Shown: positions 29,540 to 39,300 of the stretch, piece by piece
Layout of the letters: the number at the start of each line of letters is the position of its first letter
Position numbering within the stretch: the stretch's first letter is position 1
Origin: Isoptericola sp. AK164
GTDB lineage: Bacteria; Actinomycetota; Actinomycetes; Actinomycetales; Cellulomonadaceae
Reading direction: 5' to 3'
Length of the DNA stretch: 64,000 bases
Assembly: GCF_029643425.1 (NCBI RefSeq)
Contig: NZ_CP119106.1
Coordinates: forward strand, 2,604,001 to 2,668,000
Position numbers and translations under genes: made by a program
The notes under the pieces: model-generated
The model's database searches: none
What the model saw: the letters and a program-made list of their open reading frames with translations, nothing else
Told to the model about the DNA's origin: nothing

Positions 29540-30856
29540 ATGTCTTACCAAGCAGTCCGCCGACTGGCAGCAGCCGCACTCACCGGGTTCCTCGTCCTGG
29601 CCGGTGGTGCTGCGACGACGACGTCGGCGTCCGCGGCGAGCTACCCGGACGAGTTCACCGTCACGGGTTCCGGCTACGGCCACGGTGTGGGGATGAGCCA
29701 GTTCGGCGCCTACCAGCTCTCCCGCGAGGGCGCCGGGGGGATCAAGATCCTCAAGCACTACTACACCGGTGCCCGCGCCCCGTACACCACGACGCCGAAG
29801 CGCATCAGGGTCCAGGTCTACGGCCCCGACCCGTACGGATACTCGAGCTCGTCCTGGGGCGACGGCGGCCGCACGACCTGGGTCACCATCACCGGGGGTG
29901 ACTGGAGGATCCGCAAGCCCGGCGTCGGCACCAAGGCGAAGGGCAGCGGCCCCGTCACGATGAAGGTGCGCATCGGCAACAAGGGGGCCGTGCGCGTGAA
30001 GGTCGACGGCCGGGTCTACAAGGGCGACATGATGCGCATCCAGTGGTCCGGCACGAGCTACTGGCGGACCCGGGGCGACCAGGCCGTCGCCACGATCGAC
30101 GGTGCGCACGGGGCGTACCGGCACGGGCGGCTGACCATCGTCAACCGCGAGATGACCCCGAACATCACCCACGACGTCCTGCTGAACACCGAGTACCTGT
30201 ACGGGATCGCCGAGATGCCGTCGTCGTGGGGCTTCTCGGGCGGGAAGTACGCGCTGCGGGCCCAGGCGATGACGGCGCGGTCCTACGCGATGGCCAAGCA
30301 CGACGGGAAGCCGGACTGCCGCTGCCACCTCGTCGACGACGTGCGCGACCAGCACTACACCGGCTGGCTCAAGGAGAGCGAGGGGAGCGACGGCCGGTAC
30401 GGCGCGCAGTGGGTCGCGGCCGTCGACAAGAACACCCGCGGCGCGCGGGAGGCGCGCGCCCTCCAGGTCGGAGGGGAGCCCGTCATCGCCCACTTCTTCT
30501 CCTCCAGCGGCGGACGGACGGCGAACTCCGAGGACGTGTGGTCCAGCGCGCTGTCCTACGAGCGCAGCGTGGACGACCCGGACAGCCTGCGCGCGCCGGG
30601 CAACTCCTACGCGTCATGGACCCGCACGATCACGCAGCAGGCCGCCCGCGACCTGTTCGACCTGAACAACGTCGCCTCCATCGAGGTGACGCGGACGTGG
30701 TCCAGCGGTCAGGTCCGCACGCTGCAGGGCACGCAACCGAACGGGCGCACCGCCACGATCAGCGGCAAGGCGGACCAGATGCGTCACTGGATCGGCCGGG
30801 CGACCGAACGCGGCAGCATGCCCGCGGCCTGGATCACGGACGTTCAGGGGAGCTGA
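29540..30856 (+). CDS. Secreted SpoIID/LytB-domain protein
   Basis: 438 aa. A Sec signal peptide (VRRLAAAALTGFLVLAGG then SASA) covers about the first 32 residues. The mature part opens with VTGSGYGHGVGMSQFGAY and continues to the SpoIID core LLNTEYLYGIAEMPSSW, LRAQAMTARSYAM and VIAHFFSSSGGRTANSEDVW. In sporulators SpoIID cleaves stripped glycan strands; in non-sporulating actinobacteria the domain is common in secreted wall-associated proteins of unclear activity. GGAGGGGG lies 9 bases upstream of the ATG. It stands alone on the plus strand at the end of the polysaccharide cluster, so a role in wall remodelling is inference. Confidence 0.85.
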   Translation: MSYQAVRRLAAAALTGFLVLAGGAATTTSASAASYPDEFTVTGSGYGHGVGMSQFGAYQLSREGAGGIKILKHYYTGARAPYTTTPKRIRVQVYGPDPYGYSSSSWGDGGRTTWVTITGGDWRIRKPGVGTKAKGSGPVTMKVRIGNKGAVRVKVDGRVYKGDMMRIQWSGTSYWRTRGDQAVATIDGAHGAYRHGRLTIVNREMTPNITHDVLLNTEYLYGIAEMPSSWGFSGGKYALRAQAMTARSYAMAKHDGKPDCRCHLVDDVRDQHYTGWLKESEGSDGRYGAQWVAAVDKNTRGAREARALQVGGEPVIAHFFSSSGGRTANSEDVWSSALSYERSVDDPDSLRAPGNSYASWTRTITQQAARDLFDLNNVASIEVTRTWSSGQVRTLQGTQPNGRTATISGKADQMRHWIGRATERGSMPAAWITDVQGS

Positions 30857-30892
30857 GGCGACTCGCGAGGCACCTGCGGGCCGCCTCGGTCG

Positions 30893-31090
30893 TCAGAGCG
30901 CCCGTGCCTCGGTCTCGAGCAGCACCGGGATCCCGTCGCGGACCGGGTAGGCCAGCGGCCGCTCCGGGTCGGTCGAGCGCAGCTCCGGGGCGCCCTCGGG
31001 GCCGACGGCGTCGACCAGCTCGGCACCGGTGACCGGGCAGCGCAGCACGCTGCGCACCCACGGGTCCATCGGGGGGGTCGGGTCGCTCAC
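30893..31090 (-). CDS. Trm112 family protein
   Basis: 65 aa. Short zinc-ribbon-like protein: LRCPVTGAELV near the N-terminus and PVRDGIPVLLETEAR at the C-terminus, the UPF0434/Trm112 pattern, although only one Cys is kept so metal binding is doubtful. The GTG at 31090 overlaps the manB stop (GTGA) and has GAGGAGG upstream, so it is translated with manB. A longer frame to 31216 is antisense noise within manB. Bacterial members act as small partners of methyltransferases or are uncharacterised; the role here is unknown. Confidence 0.8.
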   Translation of the reverse strand: MSDPTPPMDPWVRSVLRCPVTGAELVDAVGPEGAPELRSTDPERPLAYPVRDGIPVLLETEARAL

Positions 31091-32514
31091 AGGTCCTCCT
31101 CGTGCACGAGGGACAGCACGTCGTCGCGCAGCTTGGTCATGATGTCGTGGTCGGCGGCCTCGACGTTGAGGCGCAGCAGGGGTTCGGTGTTGGACGCGCG
31201 CAGGTTGAACCACCACTTGGGGTGCTGGTCGTCCCAGTGCGTGACGGTCAGGCCGTCGAGGGTGTCCACGACCGCCTCGGGGTAGGCGCGTTCGTAGGTG
31301 GTGCGCACGCGCTCCACGGTCGCGCCGGGGTCGGTGACGGTCGAGTTGATCTCGCCCGAGGCGCTGTACGGCGTGTACATGTCGGACAGCGCGCTGGCGG
31401 GGTGGGGCTGGCCGCCGAGCGCGGCCAGCACGTGCAGCGCGGCGAGCATGCCGGTGTCGGCGAACCAGAAGTCGCGGAAGTAGTAGTGCGCCGAGTGCTC
31501 CCCGCCGAAGACGGCCTCGTGGTCGGCCATGGTCTGCTTGATGAAGGAGTGGCCCACGCGGGTGCGCACCACGGTGGCGGACTCACCGAGCAGGTCGGTC
31601 ACCGCCCGGGAGGTGATGAGGTTCGCGATGACCGTCGCCGGCCGGCCGGCGGCCTGCTCGCGGGCGATCTCGCGCATCCCCACCAGCGCGGTGATCGCCG
31701 ACGGGGACACCGCCGCGCCCGTCTCGTCGACCACGAAGCAGCGGTCGGCGTCGCCGTCGAAGGCGAGCCCGAGGTCGGCGCCGTGGGAGACCACCGCGCG
31801 CTGCAGGTCGCGCAGGTTCTCCGGCTCCAGGGGGTTGGCCTCGTGGTGCGGGAACGTGCCGTCCAGCTCGAAGTACAGCGGCACGACCTCGACGGGAACG
31901 GCCGGCAGTCCCGCCGCCTCGCCCAGCACCGCCGGGACAGTCAGCCCGGCCATGCCGTTCCCGGCGTCCACGACGACCTTCAGCGGCCGGACCGCCGACA
32001 GGTCCACCAGGGAACGCAGGAACCCCGCGTAGTCGCCCAGCACGTTCTGCTCGACCACGTGGCCCGGCGTGGCGGCCACGTCCGGCTCGGAACCGTCCAG
32101 GATCTCCTGGGCCCGGTCGCGCACCTGCGCCAGGCCCGTGTCCTGGCCCACCGGCCGCGCCCCGGCCCGGCACAGCTTCAGCCCGTTGTACTCCGCCGGG
32201 TTGTGCGAGGCGGTGAACATCACCCCGGGCGCCTCCAGGCTGCCCGAGGCGAAGTACAACCCGTCGGTCGAGCACAGCCCGACGTCGACGACGTCCACGC
32301 CCCGACTCGTCAGACCCGCCGCGAGCTCCCGCGCCAGCGCCGGACCCGAGTCCCGCATGTCCCGGCCGACCACCACCCGCGACGCCCCCTCGCGCAGCGC
32401 CACGACCTCCGCGAACGCCACGCCCAGCGCCCACGCCACCCGCGGCGACAGCTCGGCCGGGACCAGGCCACGCACGTCGTAGGCCTTCACGATCTTCGCC
32501 AGGTTCGTCGTCAC
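31087..32514 (-). CDS. manB: Phosphomannomutase/phosphoglucomutase
   Basis: Converts mannose-6-P to mannose-1-P (and possibly glucose phosphates) for GDP-mannose supply. 475 aa. Active-site serine loop FTASHNPAEYNG, metal loop LAFDGDADR, sugar-binding FGGEHSAHYYF and phosphate-binding RASNTEPLLR are all present. The GTG at 32514 lies 6 bases after a TAGGGT -10 box, so the message is probably leaderless. It is divergent from the second manA and adjacent to Trm112, the order known from mycobacteria (manA, manB, DUF3499). Confidence 0.95.
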   Translation of the reverse strand: MTTNLAKIVKAYDVRGLVPAELSPRVAWALGVAFAEVVALREGASRVVVGRDMRDSGPALARELAAGLTSRGVDVVDVGLCSTDGLYFASGSLEAPGVMFTASHNPAEYNGLKLCRAGARPVGQDTGLAQVRDRAQEILDGSEPDVAATPGHVVEQNVLGDYAGFLRSLVDLSAVRPLKVVVDAGNGMAGLTVPAVLGEAAGLPAVPVEVVPLYFELDGTFPHHEANPLEPENLRDLQRAVVSHGADLGLAFDGDADRCFVVDETGAAVSPSAITALVGMREIAREQAAGRPATVIANLITSRAVTDLLGESATVVRTRVGHSFIKQTMADHEAVFGGEHSAHYYFRDFWFADTGMLAALHVLAALGGQPHPASALSDMYTPYSASGEINSTVTDPGATVERVRTTYERAYPEAVVDTLDGLTVTHWDDQHPKWWFNLRASNTEPLLRLNVEAADHDIMTKLRDDVLSLVHEEDL

Positions 32515-32520
32515 CCACCC

Positions 32521-32526
32521 ACCCTA
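32521..32526 (-). promoter_or_regulatory. -10 box for manB (leaderless)
   Basis: TAGGGT on the minus strand, six bases before the GTG of manB. Confidence 0.55.
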
Positions 32527-32573
32527 CGGCGCGCACCCGGAACGGTCGGCACGAGTGTGGTTGGCTGGGCGTC

Positions 32574-33782
32574 GTGGCCGCGCTGCACCCGCTCGAGAAC
32601 CCCCTGAGGAGGTACGACTGGGGGTCGCCGACACGTATCCCCGCACTCCTGGGCCTGCCCGCGGACGGCCGTCCCGTCGCCGAGCTCTGGCTGGGAGCGC
32701 ACCGCAGCGCACCCAGCACCTCGGCGGGCGTCCCGCTGCACGAGATCGTGCGTGCCGACCCCGTCGGCGTCCTGGGCGAACGGGTCGCCGACCGGTTCGG
32801 TCCCCGGCTGCCCTACCTGCTCAAGGTGCTGGCCGCCGACCGGTCGCTGTCGCTGCAGGTCCATCCCCGGCCGCACCTGGCCCGCGCGGGCTTCCACCGG
32901 GAGAACCGGCTCGGCATCCCGGCCGGCTCGCCCGAGCGGTCCTTCCACGACGACCAGCACAAGCCGGAGATGGTGGTCGCGCTCACCGAGTTCGAGGGGC
33001 TCGCGGGTTTCCGCACGCCCCGCAGCGCCCTCGCGCTCCTGGACGGGCTCGAGGGCCCGATCGTCGACGCGGTGCGCGCGGAGCTGCGGGCCGACCGCTC
33101 GGAGCGGGGGGTCCGCGCCGCGTTCCGGACGCTGCTGGCGTCCCGGGACTCGACGTCGTGCCCGGAGTCCGTCGAGAAGGCGGTCGCCGACGTTCGTGCC
33201 CGGCTGGGGCCCGGGTCCCCGTCCCAGCGGGCCGACGCCACCGTGCTGGCGCTGGCGCAGGAGCATCCCGGCGACCCGGGTGTCATCGCCTCGCTGCTGC
33301 TCAACCGGGTCACCCTCGACCCGGGCGACGCCCTGTTCCTGCCACCCGGCGAGGTGCACGCCTACCTCGGCGGGACGGCCGTCGAGGTGATGGCGTCCAG
33401 CGACAACGTGCTCCGCGCCGGGCTGACCAGCAAGCACGTCGACGTCGAGGCCTTGCTGGAGTGCGCCTCGTTCGCGCCGCGGCGCCCGGCGACCCCCGAG
33501 ATCACCACGACGGGCACGCGGGGGCACGTGACGACGTACCGCGCCCCGGTACCGGAGTTCGCCCTGACGGTCGCCGACGTCGACCCGTCGGGACCGGTCG
33601 ACCTGCCGGACGCCGGGCCGCGGATCGTGCTGTGCCTGGACGGCGCGGTCACGCTCACGGCGGAGCACTGCGACACCGGGCCGGCCGACCTGCCCCGGGG
33701 GTCGTCGGTCTTCGTCCCGCACGACGCCGGCAGCCTCGCGGTCGCCGGGTCGGGGCACGTCGTCTGCGCGTGGGTGCCCTGA
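32574..33782 (+). CDS. manA: Mannose-6-phosphate isomerase, class I (core copy)
   Basis: 402 aa. Same architecture as the copy at 21238-22476: YDWGSPTRIPALLG, LSLQVHPRPHLARAG, FHDDQHKPEMVVAL, LPPGEVHAYLGGTAVEVM and RAGLTSKHVD. The two proteins share long identical blocks and the same C-terminus (VCAWVP), so they are paralogues, the other probably recruited to the polymer cluster. The GTG at 32574 lacks a strong ribosome site. Position beside manB, DUF3499 and the metallopeptidase-like gene marks this as the ancestral housekeeping copy feeding mannose metabolism. Confidence 0.95.
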   Translation: MAALHPLENPLRRYDWGSPTRIPALLGLPADGRPVAELWLGAHRSAPSTSAGVPLHEIVRADPVGVLGERVADRFGPRLPYLLKVLAADRSLSLQVHPRPHLARAGFHRENRLGIPAGSPERSFHDDQHKPEMVVALTEFEGLAGFRTPRSALALLDGLEGPIVDAVRAELRADRSERGVRAAFRTLLASRDSTSCPESVEKAVADVRARLGPGSPSQRADATVLALAQEHPGDPGVIASLLLNRVTLDPGDALFLPPGEVHAYLGGTAVEVMASSDNVLRAGLTSKHVDVEALLECASFAPRRPATPEITTTGTRGHVTTYRAPVPEFALTVADVDPSGPVDLPDAGPRIVLCLDGAVTLTAEHCDTGPADLPRGSSVFVPHDAGSLAVAGSGHVVCAWVP

Positions 33783-33789
33783 CCGGACC

Positions 33790-34182
33790 TCAGACGCCCG
33801 CGGCGGGCCCGCCGTCGGACTCGGCGCGCAGCACGCGGAGGTGCCCGCGGCGCGCCGTCTCGGTGACGCTGGCGGGTTCGGCCGGTGCCGGACGCTGCGT
33901 CACCCGCCCCCCGCGCCCCGCCTCGCGGACCGCCTCGGCGAGCGCCGACAGGTCGTCCTTGGAAGGGGCCGGCGTCTCGAACTCCGGCTGCAGCCGCACC
34001 ACCTCCCAGCCGCGCGGCGCCGTGAGGCGCTCCGCGTGCTGGGCGCACAGGTCGTAGCTGTGCGGTTCGGCGCGCTGCGCCAGCGGCCCCAGCACCGCGG
34101 TCGAGTCCGCGTACACGTAGGTGAGGGTTGCCACCGCCGCCTGCGTGCATGCCGTCCGCGAGCACTGCCTGACCGATCTCAC
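33790..34182 (-). CDS. DUF3499 family protein
   Basis: 130 aa. Conserved N-terminal pattern RSVRQCSRTACTQAAVATLTY, then YADSTAVLGPLA, HSYDLCAQHAERL and PRGWEVVRL: the DUF3499 signature, with two CxxxxC/CxxH-like sites that could bind a metal. The C-terminal third is low in complexity. Actinobacteria-specific and of unknown function, normally next to manB and whiB2. The GTG at 34182 is six bases after TATTCT, a textbook leaderless start; the longer open frame upstream is not supported. Confidence 0.88.
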   Translation of the reverse strand: MRSVRQCSRTACTQAAVATLTYVYADSTAVLGPLAQRAEPHSYDLCAQHAERLTAPRGWEVVRLQPEFETPAPSKDDLSALAEAVREAGRGGRVTQRPAPAEPASVTETARRGHLRVLRAESDGGPAAGV

Positions 34183-34188
34183 GCAGGG

Positions 34189-34194
34189 AGAATA
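34189..34194 (-). promoter_or_regulatory. -10 box for the DUF3499 gene (leaderless)
   Basis: TATTCT on the minus strand with a 6-base spacer to the GTG, the clearest leaderless promoter of the window. Confidence 0.65.
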
Positions 34195-34237
34195 CGTGTC
34201 GCGCGGGGACCTGGGCTCCAGGCGCGCCGGGACTGGA

Positions 34238-34243
34238 TACCCT
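34238..34243 (+). promoter_or_regulatory. -10 box for the metallopeptidase-like gene (leaderless)
   Basis: TACCCT on the plus strand, six bases before the GTG at 34250 and divergent from the DUF3499 promoter. Confidence 0.6.
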
Positions 34244-34249
34244 CGGATC

Positions 34250-34681
34250 GTGAACGACGCCGCACCGCACCACGGCCTCCGTCGCCGCGACCGCCGTGGG
34301 CGAGGGCTGCGCGGCCCTCTGGTGCCCCCGGGCCTGCCGGGGCACCGCACGCGCGCCGAGCGGTTCGACGACACCGTGCTGGCGGCGGTCGAGTCGATCG
34401 AGCGTCGGTGGCCGGCGGTGGGCCGGGCCGAGTTCGGCGTCGAGGACGTGCCCCCGTCGGACCCCGCGCCCTGGGAGTCGAGGGGCGTCCCGCTGGGGCG
34501 GCTCTTCCCGGCCGAGGCCGGTCAGCCGGCCCGCGTCGTCGTCTACCGCCGACCGGTGGAGACCCGCGCCGTCGACCCGGAGGACCTCGCCGACCTGGTC
34601 CACGAGGTCGTGGTGGAGCAGGTCGCGCACCTGCTGGCCCGGACGCCGGAGGAGATCGACCCGCGGTTCGGCGACCGCTGA
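34250..34681 (+). CDS. Metallopeptidase (zincin-like) family protein
   Basis: 143 aa. A basic N-terminus rich in Arg, then ERFDDTVLAAVESIERRW and VVVYRRPVETRA, and a C-terminal helix LVHEVVVEQVAHLLARTPEEID where zincin family members carry HExxH. Here HE is kept but the second His of the motif is replaced (HEVVV), with another His five residues later, so zinc proteolysis is questionable. Position divergent from DUF3499 and near whiB2 matches the mycobacterial Rv3259 neighbourhood. The GTG at 34250 is preceded by a leaderless-type -10 box; earlier in-frame ATGs overlap the DUF3499 gene. Confidence 0.8.
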   Translation: MNDAAPHHGLRRRDRRGRGLRGPLVPPGLPGHRTRAERFDDTVLAAVESIERRWPAVGRAEFGVEDVPPSDPAPWESRGVPLGRLFPAEAGQPARVVVYRRPVETRAVDPEDLADLVHEVVVEQVAHLLARTPEEIDPRFGDR

Positions 34682-34707
34682 GGTTCCTGGGTCGCCGTCG
34701 GAGCGCG

Positions 34708-36315
34708 TCACGGCGCGTCGACGCGGCGGACCTCCTCGACGCCGTCCGTCTCGGCGGCCGACGTGGGGTCCAGGGTCGCCACGAGCGTCCCGTCCGTGCC
34801 GGTCCCGTCGGAGGCCGTGAGCCGGACCGACCAGAGCACCCGCGCCGCGGCGCCGCCCGCGCCGTCCGTGGCCGGGTCGACGAACACCGCCGTCGCGGCG
34901 CCGACGTCGGCCGCCGGGACCTCGACGGTCCCCCCGACCGGGACGTCGACCTGCTGCTCCCCCGCGACGCCGCCGTCCGTGTCGACGCCCCGCAGCCGCA
35001 CCGCCACGGTCCCGTCGAGGTCCGCGTCCTCGGAGCGGTCCGTCGGCACGGCGGAGAGCACGACCGTGGCCTCCTCGGCCACCGCCGGCAGGGCCACCTG
35101 GCCGGCACCGGCCGGCTCGTCCGCCAGGACCTGGCCGGCGTTCCAGGCGAGGTCGTACGGGGTGCCGTCCACCACGGAGTCCTCGGGCTGCTCCCCCGGC
35201 AGCGCGAAGCGGGCCGCACCGACCACGGGTACGTCCGCGTCGACGACGACCGTGTAGGTGCCGGGGTCGAGCCCGCCCAGGGGCACGGTGGTCACGGCGC
35301 CCGCCCCCAGGTCGACGATGTCCGCGCCGCGCAGCGTCACCCGGCCCTGCGGACCGTAGACGCTCACCCGGGCCGTCCCGGACCGGTCGTCGGGGGCGAG
35401 CAGCCACAGCTCCGCGGCCTGGTCCTCGAGGGGCGCCTCGCCGCGGCTGACGACACCGCTGAACGCCACGGTCCGTGACGGCGGAGCCCCCGGTTCGAGC
35501 AGGTCCGTGCCCGCCGGGACGAGCCCGTCGATCCCCTGGGTCTGCCAGGAGGCGGTGACGCGGGCGCCGGCGGCGCTGACGCGCACCGCGAGACGACGCT
35601 GCTCCGGCGCCAGGGAGTCGAGACGCAGCACCTCCTGCTCACCGGGCGCCACGGTGAACGCGCCCCGTCCGCCGATGGACACCGGGCCGTTCGGCCCGTG
35701 CACCGCGAGGCCGACCGTCGCCGGGGACTCGCTGGGGTTCTGGACCGTCAGCACGGCGGTACGCCCGACCTGGCTGCCGCCGCCGACCAGCCAGTGCTCG
35801 GTGGCGGGGGCGCGGCACGAGGCGGCCGCCAGCCCGCGCAGGTCGCCGGCGGCCGTGCTGGACGCGAGGGCTCCCGCGAGACGCAGCGCCGACCCGGCGC
35901 GGGGGTCGGCGAGCAGGACCCGGGTCCCGGAGACCTCCCGGGTCAGCACGTCGAGGTCCGGCCCCGCCGTCAGGCCGGTGCCCCGGCTGCCGTCCAGCCG
36001 CGCGAGCACGGGGTCGCCGGCCGCTCCGCCCACGACCGCGGCCGCGGCGGTGCGCGTCTCGACGGGTGCCGCACCGAACTGGTCGTCCCCCACGTCCGAG
36101 CCCTCGGGCAGGCGGGCCGGTCGCGGGCAGACGTACGTCGAGGTCGGCGGGTCGACCTCGACCTGGCGCGTGGTCGCGGCGACCGCCGTCGACTCGGGGG
36201 CGGTGAATCGTTGCGCCCACTGCTCCCCGACGGCCGCCGTGGCGACGAGCGCCGCGGCGACGGCGGTGCCGGACGTCACGAGGGCGATCCGGCGCACGGT
36301 CCGGCGGCCCCTCAT
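34708..36315 (-). CDS. DUF5719 family secreted/membrane-anchored protein
   Basis: 535 aa. One N-terminal hydrophobic segment (IALVTSGTAVAAALVATAAV) acts as signal anchor; the rest is an extracytoplasmic beta-rich sequence with repeated WxVxG-like strands and few aromatic clusters, typical of actinobacterial DUF5719 proteins. Function unknown. The ATG at 36315 overlaps the stop of the giant glycosyltransferase gene (ATGA) and has GGAGG upstream, so the two are coupled and may act together at the envelope. A longer frame into the upstream gene is shadow. Confidence 0.82.
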   Translation of the reverse strand: MRGRRTVRRIALVTSGTAVAAALVATAAVGEQWAQRFTAPESTAVAATTRQVEVDPPTSTYVCPRPARLPEGSDVGDDQFGAAPVETRTAAAAVVGGAAGDPVLARLDGSRGTGLTAGPDLDVLTREVSGTRVLLADPRAGSALRLAGALASSTAAGDLRGLAAASCRAPATEHWLVGGGSQVGRTAVLTVQNPSESPATVGLAVHGPNGPVSIGGRGAFTVAPGEQEVLRLDSLAPEQRRLAVRVSAAGARVTASWQTQGIDGLVPAGTDLLEPGAPPSRTVAFSGVVSRGEAPLEDQAAELWLLAPDDRSGTARVSVYGPQGRVTLRGADIVDLGAGAVTTVPLGGLDPGTYTVVVDADVPVVGAARFALPGEQPEDSVVDGTPYDLAWNAGQVLADEPAGAGQVALPAVAEEATVVLSAVPTDRSEDADLDGTVAVRLRGVDTDGGVAGEQQVDVPVGGTVEVPAADVGAATAVFVDPATDGAGGAAARVLWSVRLTASDGTGTDGTLVATLDPTSAAETDGVEEVRRVDAP

Positions 36316-39300
36316 CGGTGCCTCCGTCGCGACAGCGGCAGCGCCAGCAGCACGTAGACGACGAGCACGAGCCCCGTCAGCGCGAACCACGGCGGGCGCG
36401 ACGGCGCGGCGTACTCGACGTGCACGTCGCCGGCCTGGGCCCCGAGCCGGAACGCCTGGCGCCCGTCCAGGGCGGTGGCGGGGAGCCGACGGCCGTCGAG
36501 CGTGGCGCGCCAGCCCGCCCCCTCGCTCTCGGCCAGCACCAGCATCCGGTCCTGCTCGCCGGTGCCGACGGTGTCGTCCACGGTGCGGCCGTCGCCGGAG
36601 AGGGTGCGCACCGCCGCGCCCGCCTGCCCGTCGTCGGGTGCCCGGCGCAGGACCGTCGCCCAGGCGGGCGCCGGCCCGTCGGGGTCGACCCGCCACAGCA
36701 GCACGGAGCTCTCGGTGACCCGGGTCAGGCCGGGGACCAGGTCGAGGGTGGTGACGAGCTCGGTGTCACCGTCGGCCGGCATCTGGACGGCACCGACCCC
36801 GAGAGCGGTGAGCCGGGTGGTCAGGTCGGGGCTGCGCCCGGCCGCCACCTGGGCGGTCAGCTCGTCGAGGGCGGCGACGTCGGCCCGCGCGCCGCCGGGC
36901 GCGAGGCCCGCCTCGCGTGCGCGGACCACCGTGGAGGAGTCGAGCACGCTCGACCCGTCGCGGCGCAGCAGCGTGTACTCGACCACGCCGTCGACCCGGT
37001 CGAGCTGGAGCACGCGGGCGGCCTGGGGTGCGGACTGGAGCTGACGGCCGACGGCGGGCACCACCGCGGTGTCGTCGACCCGGAGGTCGCCGACGGCGTG
37101 GCCGCGCCCGTCGGCGTACCACCAGGCACCGAGCCCGAGCACCGGTACGAGCAGGGCGACGGCGGCCAGCGCCCCGGCCGCCACGCGCAGCGCGCGTCGG
37201 GTGCCGGGCGCCGGGACCGCGGCCAGGGCCGCGACCCCGAGCCCGAGGAGCAGCACCGACAGTCCCGGCGCGGGCCAGCCGTGGACGGGTCCGCCGGCGC
37301 TGTCGGCCGCCACCACGGTGCCCTCGGCCACGAGCGCCAGGACCAGACCGAGGGCGGCCAGGCCGACGCCGAGCCGCGCCGCGAGGGGGCGGCGGCCCAG
37401 GACGAGACCGGCGACCGCGAGGACCGTCAGCGCGGCCCCGAGGATCCACGGACCGGCGTCGAGCACGGGGCCCGTCGGCAGGTCCAGGCCGGCCAGCCAC
37501 GGCTGCGGCGTGGTCGCGTGGCCGAGCAGCAGGGTGATGCCGTCGACGTCCGCTCCCCCGACGGGAGCCCCGGGGGTGGCCAGCAGAGGTCGCCACCCTC
37601 CCGCGGTCCAGGTCGCGGCGGCGTGCCACCAGTACGGCAGCGCGACGACGACGGCGGGGCCGAGCACGACCAGCACCCGACGCCAGTGCCGGGGGACGAC
37701 GGCGAGCCCGACCGCCCCGGCCAGGAGGGCGACGGACGCGAGCGCGGGGGCGGCGGCGACCACGACGGCCAGCAGCAGGCCGGCGGCCGCGGCCGCGCCC
37801 AGGGAGCCGCGGGAGCCGCGGGGACCGACCGTGGGCCCGACGTCGTCGCGCGCCTGGTGGCCGACGGCCCGCAGCGCGGCGAGCAGCAGCCAGGGCAGGG
37901 CGAGATGGGCCACGACGGCACCCAACCGGCCCGTGGTCAGGGACTCCAGGAACCCGGGCCAGGCCGTCCACACCAGGGCCGCGGCCAGGCGGGCCCAGAC
38001 CGACCGGGACACGGCGCCGGCACCGAACCAGGCACCGACCGCGGCCAGCGGCAGGGCGGCCAGGACGAGCGCGTTCACCGCCGTCTGCGCCGCGCCCCCG
38101 GCCAGCGCGGTCAGGACCGTCAGCACGCCGAGCCACGGGTCCGCGGGCGCGCCGGTGCCGAGCCCGTCGTGGACCCATCCGGAGGTGGCGGCGTCGGCCA
38201 CCTCGGCGAACGAGGCGGGGGCGGGCAGGAGCGCGCCCCCGACCACCCGCCCGCCGTCGGCGAGAACTCCCTGCCAGGGGCCGAAGGTCACCAGGGCGAG
38301 CAGGACGGTGGCCGTCAGCACGACGGCGAGGCCGGCGCGGCGCCGGCGGGCCAGAGCGTGCAGCTCGGCGCGCTCGAGATCGGTCAGGGACCGGCGTGAG
38401 CGGTGGGTCTCGGCCCGCGTGAGGCGGGCGTCGCGACGTCGGGCGGCGACGTCGCGCCAGCCTGCCTGCAGGGGGCGCAGGACGCGCCGCGGCATCGCGC
38501 GGGTGCGCGCGGCCCGCCGTCGGCCGCGGACGAGCGGCACCACCCGCAGCACCGTGACCACGGGGGCGACGAGCTCGTCGCGCGCCTCGGCCGGACGCGT
38601 CAGCGCCAACCGGTAGGCCGCGGCGACGGGCGCCCACACGATCAGGGCGACCAGCGCCAGCGGCAGCAGGGGCAGCGGGACGGTGACGAGCCGGGCGTAG
38701 AGCTGGCTGCGCCGGCGGGCGTAGGCGGAGGCGTCCCGGCTGCCGCGGGTGCGGTGGCTCCGGGGCCCGCGCAGTCCGCGCAGGGAGGCCTGCGCGTGGT
38801 GGACGACGGCGTCGGGCACGACGACGACGCGATGTCCGGCCAGCCGGGCGCGCCGGCACAGGTCGAGGCTGTCGCCGAACCGGCCCAGCTCGGGGTCGGT
38901 GCCGTCGAGCTCGCTCCACGCGGACCGCCGCACCAGCGCGCCGGCCAGCCCGACGGCCAGCACGTCCTCGCGGGCGTCGTGCTGGCCCTGGTCGATCTCC
39001 GAGTCGTCGATGCCCGTCATCCGCCGCCCGAGCGGCGAGACGGTGTACCCGACCTCGACGAGCAGCCCGGGACGGTCGGGGTCGGGGGTGAGGGGGTTCC
39101 CGTCCTCGTCGAGGGGCCAGCGGCGCTGCTTGCAGCCCGCGACCGCCACCGCCGCGGAGTGCTCCACGGCCCGCAGCAGCGCGGCGAGCGCGTCCGGCGC
39201 CGGTGCGGAGTCGTCGTGCAGGATCCACAGCCAGGTCGTGTCCTCGAGCCCCAGCGTGGTCAGCGCGTGGTCGACGGCCTCGCCGAGGGTGCGGGACCCG

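Noticed and set aside
34121-34249. Longer N-terminus for the metallopeptidase-like protein
   Set aside because: It would overlap the divergent DUF3499 gene and its promoter, and TACCCT supports the GTG at 34250.
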